Shown here: positions 35,001 through 43,353 of the stretch, piece by piece
Position numbering within the stretch: the first letter of the stretch is position 1
Layout of the letters: every line of letters starts with the position of its first letter
Assembly (NCBI RefSeq): GCF_049860565.1
Contig: NZ_CP172056.1
Coordinates: 2,728,001 to 2,792,000, forward strand
DNA from: Desulfitobacterium_A nosdiversum
GTDB lineage: Bacteria; Bacillota; Desulfitobacteriia; Desulfitobacteriales; Desulfitobacteriaceae
Length of the DNA stretch: 64,000 nucleotides
Direction of reading: 5' to 3'
Notes under the pieces: model-generated
The model's database searches: none
Told to the model about the DNA's origin: nothing
What the model saw: only the letters and a program-made list of their open reading frames with translations
Translations under genes and position numbers: made by a program

Positions 35001-35348
35001 ATGCAAATGGTTGAATTATTTAATGGAGGAATAGGTCAGATTTTTCTTATTTCCTTAAAAGCAGGAGGAACCGGTCTTAACCTTACCGGTGCTGATATGG
35101 TTATCCATTTTGATCCTTGGTGGAATCCTGCGGTTGAGGATCAAGCCACTGATCGTGCTCATCGTATCGGTCAAAAAAATGCTGTACAGGTGATTAAACT
35201 TGTCACTCAAGGAACGATTGAGGAAAAGGTCCTCGCGCTGCAAGAGAAAAAGAAAGAACTGATTCAAGCTGTTATTCAGCCGGGGGAAACTCTGCTTTCT
35301 AGATTAACGGAAAAAGAGCTTATAGCACTTTTTGAGTCGGAAGAATAG
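32097..35348 (+). CDS. SWIM zinc-finger SNF2-family helicase
   Basis: 1083 aa. N-terminal SWIM zinc finger (CSCPAYNRQSGACKH, a CxCxnCxH pattern) near residues 65-85, a long SNF2-associated middle region (about 100-600), and a C-terminal Swi2/Snf2 motor. Motor motifs: Walker A DDMGLGKTLE, DEAQ box (LDEAQHIKN), ALTGTPIENSLSELWSIF, then the second RecA lobe with KAGGTGLNLTGA and DRAHRIGQ. Bacterial members are DNA translocases linked to transcription or repair; no specific partner is known. ATG with AAAGGAG. recQ follows after 97 nt, so a DNA-maintenance pair is plausible. Confidence 0.94.
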   Translation: MFRLEITDKQMRALASYPTAYELGIAYYQAGKVGPLEYNPADRIIKAFVSGTSRYLTQLKLSPEGRIQRYHCSCPAYNRQSGACKHIIAVIKSAQAALPLIFKNKAKSSSTQEFLSFFQNTNSERFKEELNLEVELEVYIVPRYRIMAQFSLKIGFQRLYVVKDIGLFLNALDKGKSLEFGKQFTFEPDRQTFKEEDRPIIDFLYKMYEQNLAWSEMVNSYTGTVFTNKKYVPLKGVYFKTFLDALGDKPFNLYIESVDPVQQTKILRQALPIELSLNSEEDDLVLTLEDEDLPVQLLSDGSYFLYQQRIYQASPSQQQILPPMLKALRKEFSSSLILPASSKEFFISEALPSLEKMGKVSIDPDLANKFSHEKLVTQLYFERSNDNGIEARVEFHYGTTVINPFSPTSDAHNNKASQDIILIRAVEEERQILTLLELAEFSVNQGKIHLEDEQRIFEFAAAYLPKLQELAEIYYSEDFKLTIHSSVSFSGAIRLDEKMDLLEISFHYNDIEEKELVDIFQALQLKKKYYRLKDGTFLKLEQPELQTVAHLVDYLNLSPEDLENSVLTLPKYRALYIDNYLRQTNLTGIQRNKAFKQLVQSILEPHDGEFEIPSSLQKVLRDYQKTGFQWLKTLAAYGLGGILADDMGLGKTLEVLAFILSEKTNLNQPALVVAPTSLIYNWQEEARKFTPDLKVLVVDGPPQTRQELLNDLGQWDLVITSYPLLRRDSEIYTKLEFSYCFLDEAQHIKNPQTINARSVQQLQAKGYFALTGTPIENSLSELWSIFQFIMPGYLLSHQEFRKKYELPIIKEEDTEPLLELSRHVSPFILRRLKKDVLVELPEKIETRLSAPMTEEQTKIYLAYLHEAKKNIAQEIAAVGFERSQIKILAALTRLRQICSHPAMFIEDYKGESGKMELFQEVITSALESGHRILVFSPFTTMLDIIQQYLVQEKIEYFYLNGSTKSLDRMQMVELFNGGIGQIFLISLKAGGTGLNLTGADMVIHFDPWWNPAVEDQATDRAHRIGQKNAVQVIKLVTQGTIEEKVLALQEKKKELIQAVIQPGETLLSRLTEKELIALFESEE

Positions 35349-35445
35349 AAAAGCAGGTTATTAAAGGAAATCTTCATTTTCTCACGAATACTCCTAATGG
35401 TTTTAATTCGTTTTGATTTACGGATTGCCCAGAAGGAGTTTTTTT

Positions 35446-37605
35446 ATGGAAAAAGCCCTAGAAATATTGAAGCATTATTTTGGTTATAGCCAATTTAGGA
35501 GCGGGCAGAAGGAAGTCATAGCAAGCTTGCTTTCAGGAAGAGATACCTTAGCTATTATGCCGACTGGAGCCGGTAAATCCTTAGCCTATCAAATTCCTGC
35601 ACTCCTTTTTAAGGGAGTAACCCTCGTTATATCACCGCTTATCTCTTTGATGAAAGACCAAGTGGATGCACTGCAAGAATTCGGCGTTCCGGCGACGTAT
35701 ATTAATAGTTCGCTTTCTTCGCGGGAAACCTATTCTCGGATAACCCAGGTCAAGCAAGATAAATTTAAGCTTCTCTACATTGCTCCGGAACGCTTGGAAA
35801 CTGAATCTTTTCTCGCTTTACTGGAAACACTGGAAGTTTCCTTTATAGCTATTGATGAGGCCCATTGTGTTTCGCAGTGGGGTCATGATTTTCGGCCAAG
35901 CTATCTTCACATCCGTCAATTTATGGAAAGATTGACAAAACGCCCATTACTTGGGGCGTTTACCGCTACGGCAACGGAAGAGGTAAAAAAGGATATTATT
36001 AAACACTTGAGGCTTAAGAATCCTGAAGTGTTTGTTACTGGCTTTGATCGACCGAACCTAACCTTTTCCACATTGCGTGGAGAGAATAAGAAAGTCTACC
36101 TTCTGGACTTTATAAAATCTCATCACGATCAATCTGGAATCGTTTATGCTGCAACGCGAAAAGAAGTGGATGCCCTGCATACTTTTCTGCGAGGGAAAAG
36201 GATCGCTGTAAGTAGATACCATGCAGGAATGAGCGATTTGGATCGTCAAAAAAGCCAAGAAGATTTTCTTTATGATAAAACACCGCTTATTATTGCCACA
36301 AATGCCTTTGGCATGGGTATCGATAAATCGAATGTGCGTTATGTGATTCATTATAATATGCCTAAAAATATGGAAGCTTATTATCAGGAAGCAGGAAGAG
36401 GCGGCCGTGACGGCGAACCGGCTGAATGTATTCTGCTATTCTCGCCGCAGGATGTCGTACTGCAGCGTCATATGATTGAGCAAACGACATTGCAGCCTGA
36501 ACGGCGCAGCAATGAACTTAAAAAACTTCAGGATATGGTGGATTATTGCCACACTACACGCTGTTTGCGCAAAACGATTCTCGAGTATTTTGGGGAAAGA
36601 AATGCTCCGGAAGAATGCGGTGCCTGTGGTAATTGTCTGGATGACCGTGAATTACTCGATATAACGATTGATGCCCAGAAGATCTTTTCCTGTATCGTTC
36701 GCATGCGCGAGCGTTTCGGGATTAATCTTATTGCTGAGGTTCTTAAAGGTTCTCGCAATAAAAAGATTCTGCAGCTTCAACTCGACCGCCTTTCGACTTA
36801 TGGGATTATGAGCGATCAATCTGTTCAGGAGATCAAAGACCGCATCAATTATTTGATGACCGAAAACTACCTTCGGTTGTCAACGGGAGAATACCCTGTA
36901 GTTAAACTTGAACCTAATAGTATACCTGTTCTCAAAGGGGAAGAGAAGGTCTATCAAAAGGTATCACGCAGATTAGTTGATAAGAGCCCTGAACAACCCA
37001 ATCTTTTTGAAAGACTGAGGATTCTCCGCCGCGAAATTGCTTCTCGTGAAAACTTACCCCCATATATGATCTTTTCAGATAGTACCCTTCGAGAAATGGC
37101 AGAAGTTTGCCCGATGAATCGGACCGCTTTTATTCGTATCGGCGGAGTTGGAGAAAAGAAACTCGAAAAATACAGCAAGGAATTCATGGATGAAATTCAA
37201 GCTTTCGTATTAAATCCTCAAAACTCATCAGAACCTCAAAAATCAGAAAATCAAAACGCCTTTGCTGAAGAAAACGAAGCAGTGCAAGCTCCGAATAAGC
37301 GATTAGAAAAAGTCCCAAGCCATCTGCAAACGCTCCAGCTTTTTAAAGAAGGGAAAACGATTGAGCAGATAACTCAATTACGAAAATTGTCTCTTCCAAC
37401 CATTCAAGATCACCTTATTCGCTGCCAAGTCGAAGGGCATGCTCTTCCATGGAACGAATTAATTCCCGCCGGACATGAAGAACTTGTCCTTGAGGCCATC
37501 CAAAAATTGGGGTGTAATAAATTGCGTCCGCTTAAAGATGATTTACCCGATTTTATCGATTGGCTGACCATAAAGGCTGTGATCGCAAAGCATAACAGCC
37601 TTTAA
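35446..37605 (+). CDS. recQ: ATP-dependent DNA helicase RecQ
   Basis: 719 aa. 3'-5' helicase in recombination and fork repair. Walker A MPTGAGKS, DEAH box (AIDEAHCVSQWGHDFRPSY), FTATAT, QEAGRGGRDG, then the RQC zinc cysteines (CLRKTILEYF...CGACGNC), winged helix, HRDC domain (about 510-590) and a C-terminal helix-turn-helix-like extension (TIEQITQLRKLSLPTIQDHL) seen in some Firmicute RecQ. ATG 35446 is preceded by AGAAGGAG, so the longer in-frame start is rejected. The end carries an AAAGGCTGT/ACAGCCTTT inverted repeat overlapping the stop. Confidence 0.96.
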   Translation: MEKALEILKHYFGYSQFRSGQKEVIASLLSGRDTLAIMPTGAGKSLAYQIPALLFKGVTLVISPLISLMKDQVDALQEFGVPATYINSSLSSRETYSRITQVKQDKFKLLYIAPERLETESFLALLETLEVSFIAIDEAHCVSQWGHDFRPSYLHIRQFMERLTKRPLLGAFTATATEEVKKDIIKHLRLKNPEVFVTGFDRPNLTFSTLRGENKKVYLLDFIKSHHDQSGIVYAATRKEVDALHTFLRGKRIAVSRYHAGMSDLDRQKSQEDFLYDKTPLIIATNAFGMGIDKSNVRYVIHYNMPKNMEAYYQEAGRGGRDGEPAECILLFSPQDVVLQRHMIEQTTLQPERRSNELKKLQDMVDYCHTTRCLRKTILEYFGERNAPEECGACGNCLDDRELLDITIDAQKIFSCIVRMRERFGINLIAEVLKGSRNKKILQLQLDRLSTYGIMSDQSVQEIKDRINYLMTENYLRLSTGEYPVVKLEPNSIPVLKGEEKVYQKVSRRLVDKSPEQPNLFERLRILRREIASRENLPPYMIFSDSTLREMAEVCPMNRTAFIRIGGVGEKKLEKYSKEFMDEIQAFVLNPQNSSEPQKSENQNAFAEENEAVQAPNKRLEKVPSHLQTLQLFKEGKTIEQITQLRKLSLPTIQDHLIRCQVEGHALPWNELIPAGHEELVLEAIQKLGCNKLRPLKDDLPDFIDWLTIKAVIAKHNSL

Positions 37606-37629
37606 ACGACAGGATTCCGCAAATGCGCA

Positions 37630-37638
37630 TGCTATAAT
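37630..37638 (+). promoter_or_regulatory. Extended -10 promoter for the phosphodiesterase gene
   Basis: TGCTATAAT, 33 nt before ATG 37671, directly after recQ. No clear -35. Confidence 0.5.
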
Positions 37639-37670
37639 ATGGGTTAATAAAGATGAAAAGGAATGATCCC

Positions 37671-38984
37671 ATGCGAAGAATGACCCGTAATCTTTTGGTT
37701 ATTTCCTTTGACGGGCTCTCGACCTTAGATTTTGAATATCTAAAAGCTCTTCCTAATTTTCGTATATTTCTGGAAAAAGCGTCCTTTGCCCAAAGAGTAT
37801 ATAGCGTTTATCCAAGCCTGACCTACCCCGCTCATGTTTCAATTGTCACCGGTAAATACCCTAAAAATCACGGTATCGTCAATAATACGCTCTTTCAACC
37901 TTATCGAGAATCTCCAGACTGGTATTGGCAGAGAAAATATATCGAAGGGGATACATTATTTGATCTAGCCCTCGATAAAGGGATGAAAGTAGCGGCTTTA
38001 CTCTGGCCTGTTACCGGAAAATCAAAAATAACCTATAATATGCCTGAAGTATTAGCGAATCGTCCCTGGCAAAATCAGATTATTGTGTCATTGCTCAATG
38101 GCAGCCCCTGGTATCAATGGACCATGAATAAAAAATTTGGATATTTAAGAAATGGGATCCATCAGCCAGAACTTGATAATTTTACGCATCAATCATTGCT
38201 CTATACGCTTGCTCATAAAAAAACAGATCTTACCTTAGTTCACTATACTGAGCTTGATTCAATGCGTCATTATCACGGGTTTCATTCTCCTGAAGCGCTG
38301 ACAGCCTTAGAACATCACGATCAACGCTTGGGAGAAATATTATCAATACTTCAACAGCAGGAGAGCTTTGAGGAAAGCACTGTAGTTATTCTTGGGGATC
38401 ACGGGAGTCTTGATGAGGATCATGTGATTAAGCTTAATATTTTACTCAAAGATCATGGATACATAGACCTTGATATGAAGGGAAGGCTAAAGGACTATCG
38501 GGCAATTGTGCAAAGCTGTGATGGATCTGCTTATGTCTATTTGAATCCCCGGCACCCAAAAGATCCCAAAGACGTTAAAAATCTTCATCTTTTACTCGAG
38601 GATTTCAAGCTTAAAACAGGGGCGCTGGAGGGGATCTATTCAAGTGCTGATGCTATTAAATGGGGAGCAGACCCTCAATGTGCATTTTTGCTCGAAGCAG
38701 CTTATGGTTATTATTTCCTTAACCTTTTTGAAGGAACAGTTATTGAAAGGATTAAACCTGAGGATATAGGTGTCCTTCATCATCGAACAATGGCAGCACA
38801 TGGTTATTCACCATTTAAAAAAGACTACACGACCGTCTTTATGGCCAGTGGAGCAGGAATAAAGGAAGGTGTCAGATTAGGAGAGATCAGTTTGGTGGAT
38901 GAAGGGCCGACATTAGCTCGATTGCTTGGCATTTCCTTAGAGGAAGCTGATGGACGAATTCTTGATGAAATTCTTAATCTTTAA
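37671..38984 (+). CDS. Type I phosphodiesterase/nucleotide pyrophosphatase family protein
   Basis: 437 aa, alkaline phosphatase superfamily. Metal- and nucleophile-containing motifs are intact: ISFDGL (first Asp), SLTYPAHVSIVTGKYPKNHGI (nucleophile Thr), YTELDSMRHYHG, ILGDHGS and the later AAHGYSP His. No signal peptide is seen, so it is probably cytoplasmic. Start 37671 has AAGGAA 8 nt upstream; 37653 in frame has none. Substrate (nucleotide or phosphodiester) unknown. Confidence 0.9.
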   Translation: MRRMTRNLLVISFDGLSTLDFEYLKALPNFRIFLEKASFAQRVYSVYPSLTYPAHVSIVTGKYPKNHGIVNNTLFQPYRESPDWYWQRKYIEGDTLFDLALDKGMKVAALLWPVTGKSKITYNMPEVLANRPWQNQIIVSLLNGSPWYQWTMNKKFGYLRNGIHQPELDNFTHQSLLYTLAHKKTDLTLVHYTELDSMRHYHGFHSPEALTALEHHDQRLGEILSILQQQESFEESTVVILGDHGSLDEDHVIKLNILLKDHGYIDLDMKGRLKDYRAIVQSCDGSAYVYLNPRHPKDPKDVKNLHLLLEDFKLKTGALEGIYSSADAIKWGADPQCAFLLEAAYGYYFLNLFEGTVIERIKPEDIGVLHHRTMAAHGYSPFKKDYTTVFMASGAGIKEGVRLGEISLVDEGPTLARLLGISLEEADGRILDEILNL

Positions 38985-39048
38985 TATACTTCATCATTAA
39001 TTATAATTAAAAATCCGCTTAAGATTTCTATTGAAGGGGAAGTGTTTT

Positions 39049-40302
39049 ATGCTTAAGCTCAGTAAGCTTGAACAAAGTTGGGCCTTCTATGACTGGGGTA
39101 ATTCCGCTTATAGTATGACTATAACTTCAACAATCCTTCCTCTGTACTTTAAAGCCGTTTTTACAAACGGAGGGGGAGAAGCAAGTCTTTCTACGGCATA
39201 CTGGGGATATGCGAACTCACTTTCAACGTTGATTCTTGCAATTTTTGCGCCTATCCTGGGGTCAATCGCAGATTATAAAGGCTACAAGAAAAAGTTTTTC
39301 ACCCTCTTTTTCGGAATGGGCGTTCTATTTACAGCATTAATGGCTTTTATTCCCGATGCTTATTGGCCGGCACTTTTAATATTCTATATTCTTAATGCCA
39401 TAGGTTTTGCAGGAAGCCTTATTTTTTATGATGCTTTTCTGATCGATATTACGAGTGAAGAACGGATGGACCGCGTTTCCTCAGCAGGGTACGCCCTGGG
39501 TTATATCGGAAGTACGATTCCCTTTATCTTTTGCATGGCTATTGTCATACTCGCTCAATTCGATATAATACCGTTATCTGTGGGAAATGCGTCACGTTTA
39601 TCGTTTATTCTGACAGCGATCTGGTGGGGAGCCTTTACAATTCCTTTGCTTAGGCATGTTAAGCAAATTCATGGTATTGAAGTTGAGCCTGAGCCGATAA
39701 GAAAGAGTTTTCGACGCCTTGTAAATACGGTTCAAAACATTCATCATCATAAGGCCCTGTTTCTTTTTCTGTTAGCCTATTTTTTCTATATTGACGGGGT
39801 AGATACAATTATCAAAATGGCGACTTCTTATGGGGCGGACTTGGGCATAAGTTCCACAAGTCTGCTGGTAATTCTTCTCGCTACCCAATTTATCGCTTTT
39901 CCCTTTGCTCTTATTTATGGTTGGCTTGCTGAGAAATTTCCAGGAAAGACGATGCTTTATGTGGGTATCGGTATTTATACCTTTATATGTATTTACGCTT
40001 ATTTCCTGAACAGCACTTTAGATTTTTGGATTCTTGCCTTATTGGTGGGGACTTCTCAAGGAGGAATTCAAGCGCTAAGCCGTTCATACTTTGGAAAGCT
40101 AGTTCCTAAGGAAAAAGCCAATGAGTTTTTCGGCTTTTACAATATATTTGGTAAATTTGCCGCAATTATGGGGCCTTTCTTAGTCGCGATAGTTACTCAA
40201 CTTACAGGGAAAACAAATAATGGTGTATTCAGTATCATTATTCTCTTTATTATTGGCGGTGCTGTGTTGTTCAAGGCACCTCAACCTATTTTGAACGAGT
40301 AA
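39049..40302 (+). CDS. UMF1-type MFS transporter
   Basis: 417 aa, about twelve helices. Opening SKLEQSWAFYDWGNSAYSMTITSTILPLYF is the hallmark of the UMF1/Atg22-like MFS family (prokaryotic members of unknown substrate). GTSQGGIQALSRSYFGKLVP near helix 10-11 also fits. AAGGGGAAG precedes ATG 39049, so the upstream in-frame TTG is rejected. No terminator is seen before the TIR element that starts 26 bp downstream. Confidence 0.9.
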   Translation: MLKLSKLEQSWAFYDWGNSAYSMTITSTILPLYFKAVFTNGGGEASLSTAYWGYANSLSTLILAIFAPILGSIADYKGYKKKFFTLFFGMGVLFTALMAFIPDAYWPALLIFYILNAIGFAGSLIFYDAFLIDITSEERMDRVSSAGYALGYIGSTIPFIFCMAIVILAQFDIIPLSVGNASRLSFILTAIWWGAFTIPLLRHVKQIHGIEVEPEPIRKSFRRLVNTVQNIHHHKALFLFLLAYFFYIDGVDTIIKMATSYGADLGISSTSLLVILLATQFIAFPFALIYGWLAEKFPGKTMLYVGIGIYTFICIYAYFLNSTLDFWILALLVGTSQGGIQALSRSYFGKLVPKEKANEFFGFYNIFGKFAAIMGPFLVAIVTQLTGKTNNGVFSIIILFIIGGAVLFKAPQPILNE

Positions 40303-40327
40303 ATATTGAATATAGAAAATTGTAATA

Positions 40328-40836
40328 AGGGGCTGTTGCAAAACCTATGGTCGTGTAGTTTCTCGCATATCCGCACCTTCGGGCGTGAATCTCCACCGGA
40401 GACTCACGTACTCAGGCGTTCCGGGACTGGTTCACTTTGCCTTCGTAGCAGCTATCTTCAGCGGCTAAGTATTCTTTGGAGATAGCCGCTTCGAGCGAAA
40501 ATGTCCACCGGACACTTTCGTGCCAAACCTCTGGGCAATACCTGATGTTAGTCGCTCCTGTGCATCCTTGCACCCGAGACATCAGGCCATCCATGGCCAA
40601 GCCCTGTGGCTGCGCTAAGCTAAAGCGCGAAACCCCTTCAAACAAGTGCGATAGCTTTTACGGCTATCGGGGCTTTCGGCTACGAAAGCTTTGTTCACCT
40701 GCACGTCCCTCCACGAATCGTTCACTTCTATGTGATATAGGAGACTGGCTTAAAGTTGAGGTACGAAACTTAAGCCTTAGTCGAGTTATCCTCGAAGGGG
40801 AGAAACTACGCTTTCGGGTCTTTTGCAACAGCCCCT
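40328..40836. mobile_element. Non-coding, highly structured MITE-like element with terminal inverted repeats and TA flanks
   Basis: The ends are perfect inverted repeats (AGGGGCTGTTGCAAAA at 40328-40343 against 40821-40836; the match extends to 19 bp with flanking bases), bordered by TA at 40326-40327 and 40837-40838, as for TA-targeting IS630/mariner-type elements. A second inverted pair (GTAGTTTCTC 40355-40364 / GAGAAACTAC 40800-40809) lies exactly 11 nt further in on both sides. The interior contains about ten hairpins: 40384-40408, 40451-40486 or 40460-40490, 40496-40520, 40541-40586, 40585-40598, 40612-40628, 40649-40669, 40672-40689, 40747-40776, 40781-40795. Base composition is richer in GC than the neighbours. 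No transposase; ORFs across it show no protein-like pattern. It may be a non-autonomous transposon or carry a structured RNA. Confidence 0.75.
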
Positions 40837-40841
40837 TATAT

Positions 40842-41057
40842 TTAGGATTCGAGACTGGTCAGCATAATTTCCCGTATATTGGAGACAGCTCCACAACCGG
40901 GACACATATAAAAATAACCGGGGATCTGCATTTCAATGGACTCGATATCGTTATCGCTGAAATCGTTTATTTTATCTTGACTAAATTCCATAAGAGTTTG
41001 GGAATCCCAATCTATACCTCTGTAACTGAATTGACAGTATGGGCATTTATATTTCAT
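40842..41057 (-). CDS. Small zinc ribbon protein (71 aa)
   Basis: Begins MKYKCPYCQFSYRGIDW and has a second knuckle CPGCGA, so CPYC...CPGC suits one zinc ion. The rest is acidic (FSQDKINDFSDNDIESIEM). ATG 41057 has GGTGAT 5-6 nt upstream; the in-frame GTG 41069 is less likely. The stop codon lies 3 bp from the TA flank of the TIR element, so the insertion just missed the gene. Function unknown; many such proteins are accessory rubredoxin/ribbon folds. Confidence 0.72.
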   Translation of the reverse strand: MKYKCPYCQFSYRGIDWDSQTLMEFSQDKINDFSDNDIESIEMQIPGYFYMCPGCGAVSNIREIMLTSLES

Positions 41058-41099
41058 AATTATCACCAACCCACATAATTTTTTTCAATGCGCACGTTA

Positions 41100-41759
41100 T
41101 CATGAACCTATGCCGATTTTTTCCTGCATAAGTTTGCGTGCGGACTGATAGCGCTCATACCATTGATCTGATAATTTCTCATTGCCGTAAACCTTCCAGC
41201 CTTGCGTCTTTATATAGGGGAGAGAAGCCAGCCCCATAAATCCAAGTACGTCTTTTAAGGGATAACCCAGAAAAAGACCAATTTCATGAGGGAAATCTAT
41301 GCTCCTTATTTTTTGAACTAAATGTTCAAGACATTTTTCTAAAGTAGCTGATCGAGGATAGTTTATTTTTATCAAAAAATTATTATTATACAGATTGGCA
41401 AGCCTTTCATTAAGGACATTCCGGTTGAAAAAAAGAATTTGCTTGCGTTTATTTATTTCTCGAATTTCAAGCAGCCCTATGTCTGGACGCATAATGAGCA
41501 GTTTTTTAAATTCCTCCCAGCCCCCAGGATTCTTATTGTGCCCAATATTTAAAAGCTCTGCTGGTTTTATGTTTAAGATTACAGGCCCTAAGCATTCTAA
41601 TAAATAACAGAATTTTTCATTTTGTTTTAGATATCCATTGCAACCTGTGACTAACAATTGATCGTTTATATTTACCCATTTCACTAAAGTATTAAGGTAG
41701 CTGTTATTTAACCTGTTTTGAATGATTTGCGACTTTTCTGGACTTAAGAATACGGTCAT
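41100..41759 (-). CDS. DUF3793 family protein
   Basis: 219 aa. The segment PHEIGLFLGYPLKDVLGFMG, followed by a GWKVYG segment, is diagnostic of DUF3793, common in anaerobic Firmicutes and often near iron or flavodoxin genes (family knowledge). No membrane helix or signal peptide. TTGGAGGCAAGT supplies the ribosome site for ATG 41759; the longer frame starts within that site and is rejected. Possibly in one unit with the zinc ribbon gene 42 nt downstream. Function unknown. Confidence 0.85.
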   Translation of the reverse strand: MTVFLSPEKSQIIQNRLNNSYLNTLVKWVNINDQLLVTGCNGYLKQNEKFCYLLECLGPVILNIKPAELLNIGHNKNPGGWEEFKKLLIMRPDIGLLEIREINKRKQILFFNRNVLNERLANLYNNNFLIKINYPRSATLEKCLEHLVQKIRSIDFPHEIGLFLGYPLKDVLGFMGLASLPYIKTQGWKVYGNEKLSDQWYERYQSARKLMQEKIGIGS

Positions 41760-41858
41760 ACTTGCCTCCAATATTCTGTAATATGGATAGGATTCTCTTC
41801 TTTAACTATGAATATTACAAAATATGTTTTTAAATCAAGCACCAGGGAATTAATAATA

Positions 41859-41894
41859 AATACCCGCAGACGAACATCATCATCTGCGGGTATT
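41859..41894 (-). terminator. Terminator of the YczE-like gene
   Basis: 12-bp perfect stem (AATACCCGCAGA/TCTGCGGGTATT, 12-nt loop) 22 bp after the stop on the minus strand, followed there by a T-rich run. Confidence 0.8.
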
Positions 41895-41916
41895 GCCCTA
41901 TCATATATTACATTCT

Positions 41917-42600
41917 CTAGGATACGAGGGACGAGGAGTGCAGCCTTTTTTGAATTGGTCGCAGTATTCGCATGGCCATTTCAACACTAACGCCAATAGT
42001 TAATGAAAAGATGAGCGTGCCTATTCCAAATGATCCGCCAAGTAAAATTCCAAGGATAACCACACTTATTTCAATTCCGGTTCTTATTTTAGCAATACGT
42101 ATTCCAGTTTTCCTATGAAGTCCGAGCATTAAAGAATCTCTTGGCCCGGCACCAGTGTCAGCAAGTAAATAAACGGATGTCCCCAATCCAATGATTAAAA
42201 TACCCAAGAGAAGGTAGATAACATTCGTTAGGAGACTATTAGGGGGCGGGACGATATGACTAGACAAAAATCCGTTCAATACTATACCATAATAATACAT
42301 ATTGATAAAGGTTCCTAAGGTAGTTTTGATTCCAAGAAAATACGATGGAATAAGAAGAGCGACTCCCACAATCATAGTTATCGTGCCCAAGCCTAAGGAT
42401 GGAAGATGTCTAGCAACACCGAGATGGAAAACATCCCAAGGGGATACGCCTAAGTTTTGAGCAAGAATAGTAAGATAGTTTCCAAAGCTCCCGATAAAAA
42501 GTCCGATAAAAAAGTAAAAATAACGAATCAGTAGGATTGATAATCCTGCGGAAGAAAAATTATGTACTGCGGTCCTAAGATGGGAGAACATTGTTTTCAT
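41917..42600 (-). CDS. YczE/YitT-like integral membrane protein
   Basis: 227 aa, five to six hydrophobic helices. LAQNLGVSPWDVFHLGVAR, LADTGAGPRDSLMLGLHRKTG and IRTGIEISVVILGILLGGSFGIGT fit the YczE/YyaS family of membrane proteins (uncharacterised; one Bacillus member affects lipopeptide synthesis). Own terminator downstream. No functional clue from neighbours. Confidence 0.85.
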   Translation of the reverse strand: MKTMFSHLRTAVHNFSSAGLSILLIRYFYFFIGLFIGSFGNYLTILAQNLGVSPWDVFHLGVARHLPSLGLGTITMIVGVALLIPSYFLGIKTTLGTFINMYYYGIVLNGFLSSHIVPPPNSLLTNVIYLLLGILIIGLGTSVYLLADTGAGPRDSLMLGLHRKTGIRIAKIRTGIEISVVILGILLGGSFGIGTLIFSLTIGVSVEMAMRILRPIQKRLHSSSLVS

Positions 42601-42684
42601 AGCTAAACCCCATTTACCTTTAGTGTAATAAACTGATTTAGAGCAATCTTATTTATTATAACATAGGGGAGATTCTAAAAAAAT

Positions 42685-43251
42685 CTATATATGATATTGC
42701 TTAAGGTAATTAAGGATTTTTTCCTTTTCACGTGTTTCTGCGTGAATCAAGGGTTGCTGGTGTCCATTATTTAAACCTGCCCATTTCATATACATTGCCT
42801 GTTGATAGGTTTGTTTCAGAACAGGATCAGTATATGTTAATTGAATAACGATAAACTGTGGGTGAATTTTTCCTTCTTCCGGCGAAACTAATTGTTTATC
42901 AACTTGAATATCAAGCTGGGTTGTCATCTCACGGGGTATATCGTTAATTAATGCATACTCATCAACGTGAGCAGGTTTGACATTTAAGCTTTGATCAAAA
43001 ACAAAAGTATTGCTGACAAGATTTGTGGCTGGATGTTTACCGACATTGATAAATTTGAACTCAAATGTAATATTCCTTTCAATCTCAATGATCGGAGATC
43101 CCTTAATACTGAAATAAGGGCGATCGGCTTGACGCTGTGTTTGCCAGGAAGTGATCGTTATATATGCTGTTATTAAAGAAACAATCGCAAAGATTACTGT
43201 CGAATACGTCATTATCGTTGTCGACCAATCTCGTTCATGATTTGAAGGCAT
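42685..43251 (-). CDS. Membrane-anchored protein of unknown function (188 aa)
   Basis: One N-terminal membrane helix (about 13-33, TYSTVIFAIVSLITAYITIT) followed by a soluble part rich in beta-strand pattern (FEFKFINVGKHPATNLVSNT), reminiscent of small extracytoplasmic or cytosolic Ig-like domains. I do not recognise a family. Its start is 193 bp from the divergently transcribed SHOCT gene. Confidence 0.72.
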   Translation of the reverse strand: MPSNHERDWSTTIMTYSTVIFAIVSLITAYITITSWQTQRQADRPYFSIKGSPIIEIERNITFEFKFINVGKHPATNLVSNTFVFDQSLNVKPAHVDEYALINDIPREMTTQLDIQVDKQLVSPEEGKIHPQFIVIQLTYTDPVLKQTYQQAMYMKWAGLNNGHQQPLIHAETREKEKILNYLKQYHI

Positions 43252-43353
43252 ATTTTTCCCTCATTCGCAACGTTTCTTTATATTTATGAAAACGCATATG
43301 TATTCATTCATATTAAGATGAACAAGCAGTTCTAAATAAAATATTACCTTATT

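Noticed and set aside
37572..37602. AAAGGCTGT/ACAGCCTTT inverted repeat at the recQ stop as a terminator
   Set aside because: Nine good pairs but only three T follow, so termination is not convincing.
40412..40645. 77-aa minus-strand ORF inside the TIR element
   Set aside because: It is built from hairpin sequence; composition is explained by the inverted repeats.
40476..41078. 200-aa ORF on the plus strand across the TIR element
   Set aside because: It runs from the hairpin-rich element into the antisense of the zinc ribbon gene, with no ribosome site and no protein-like pattern.
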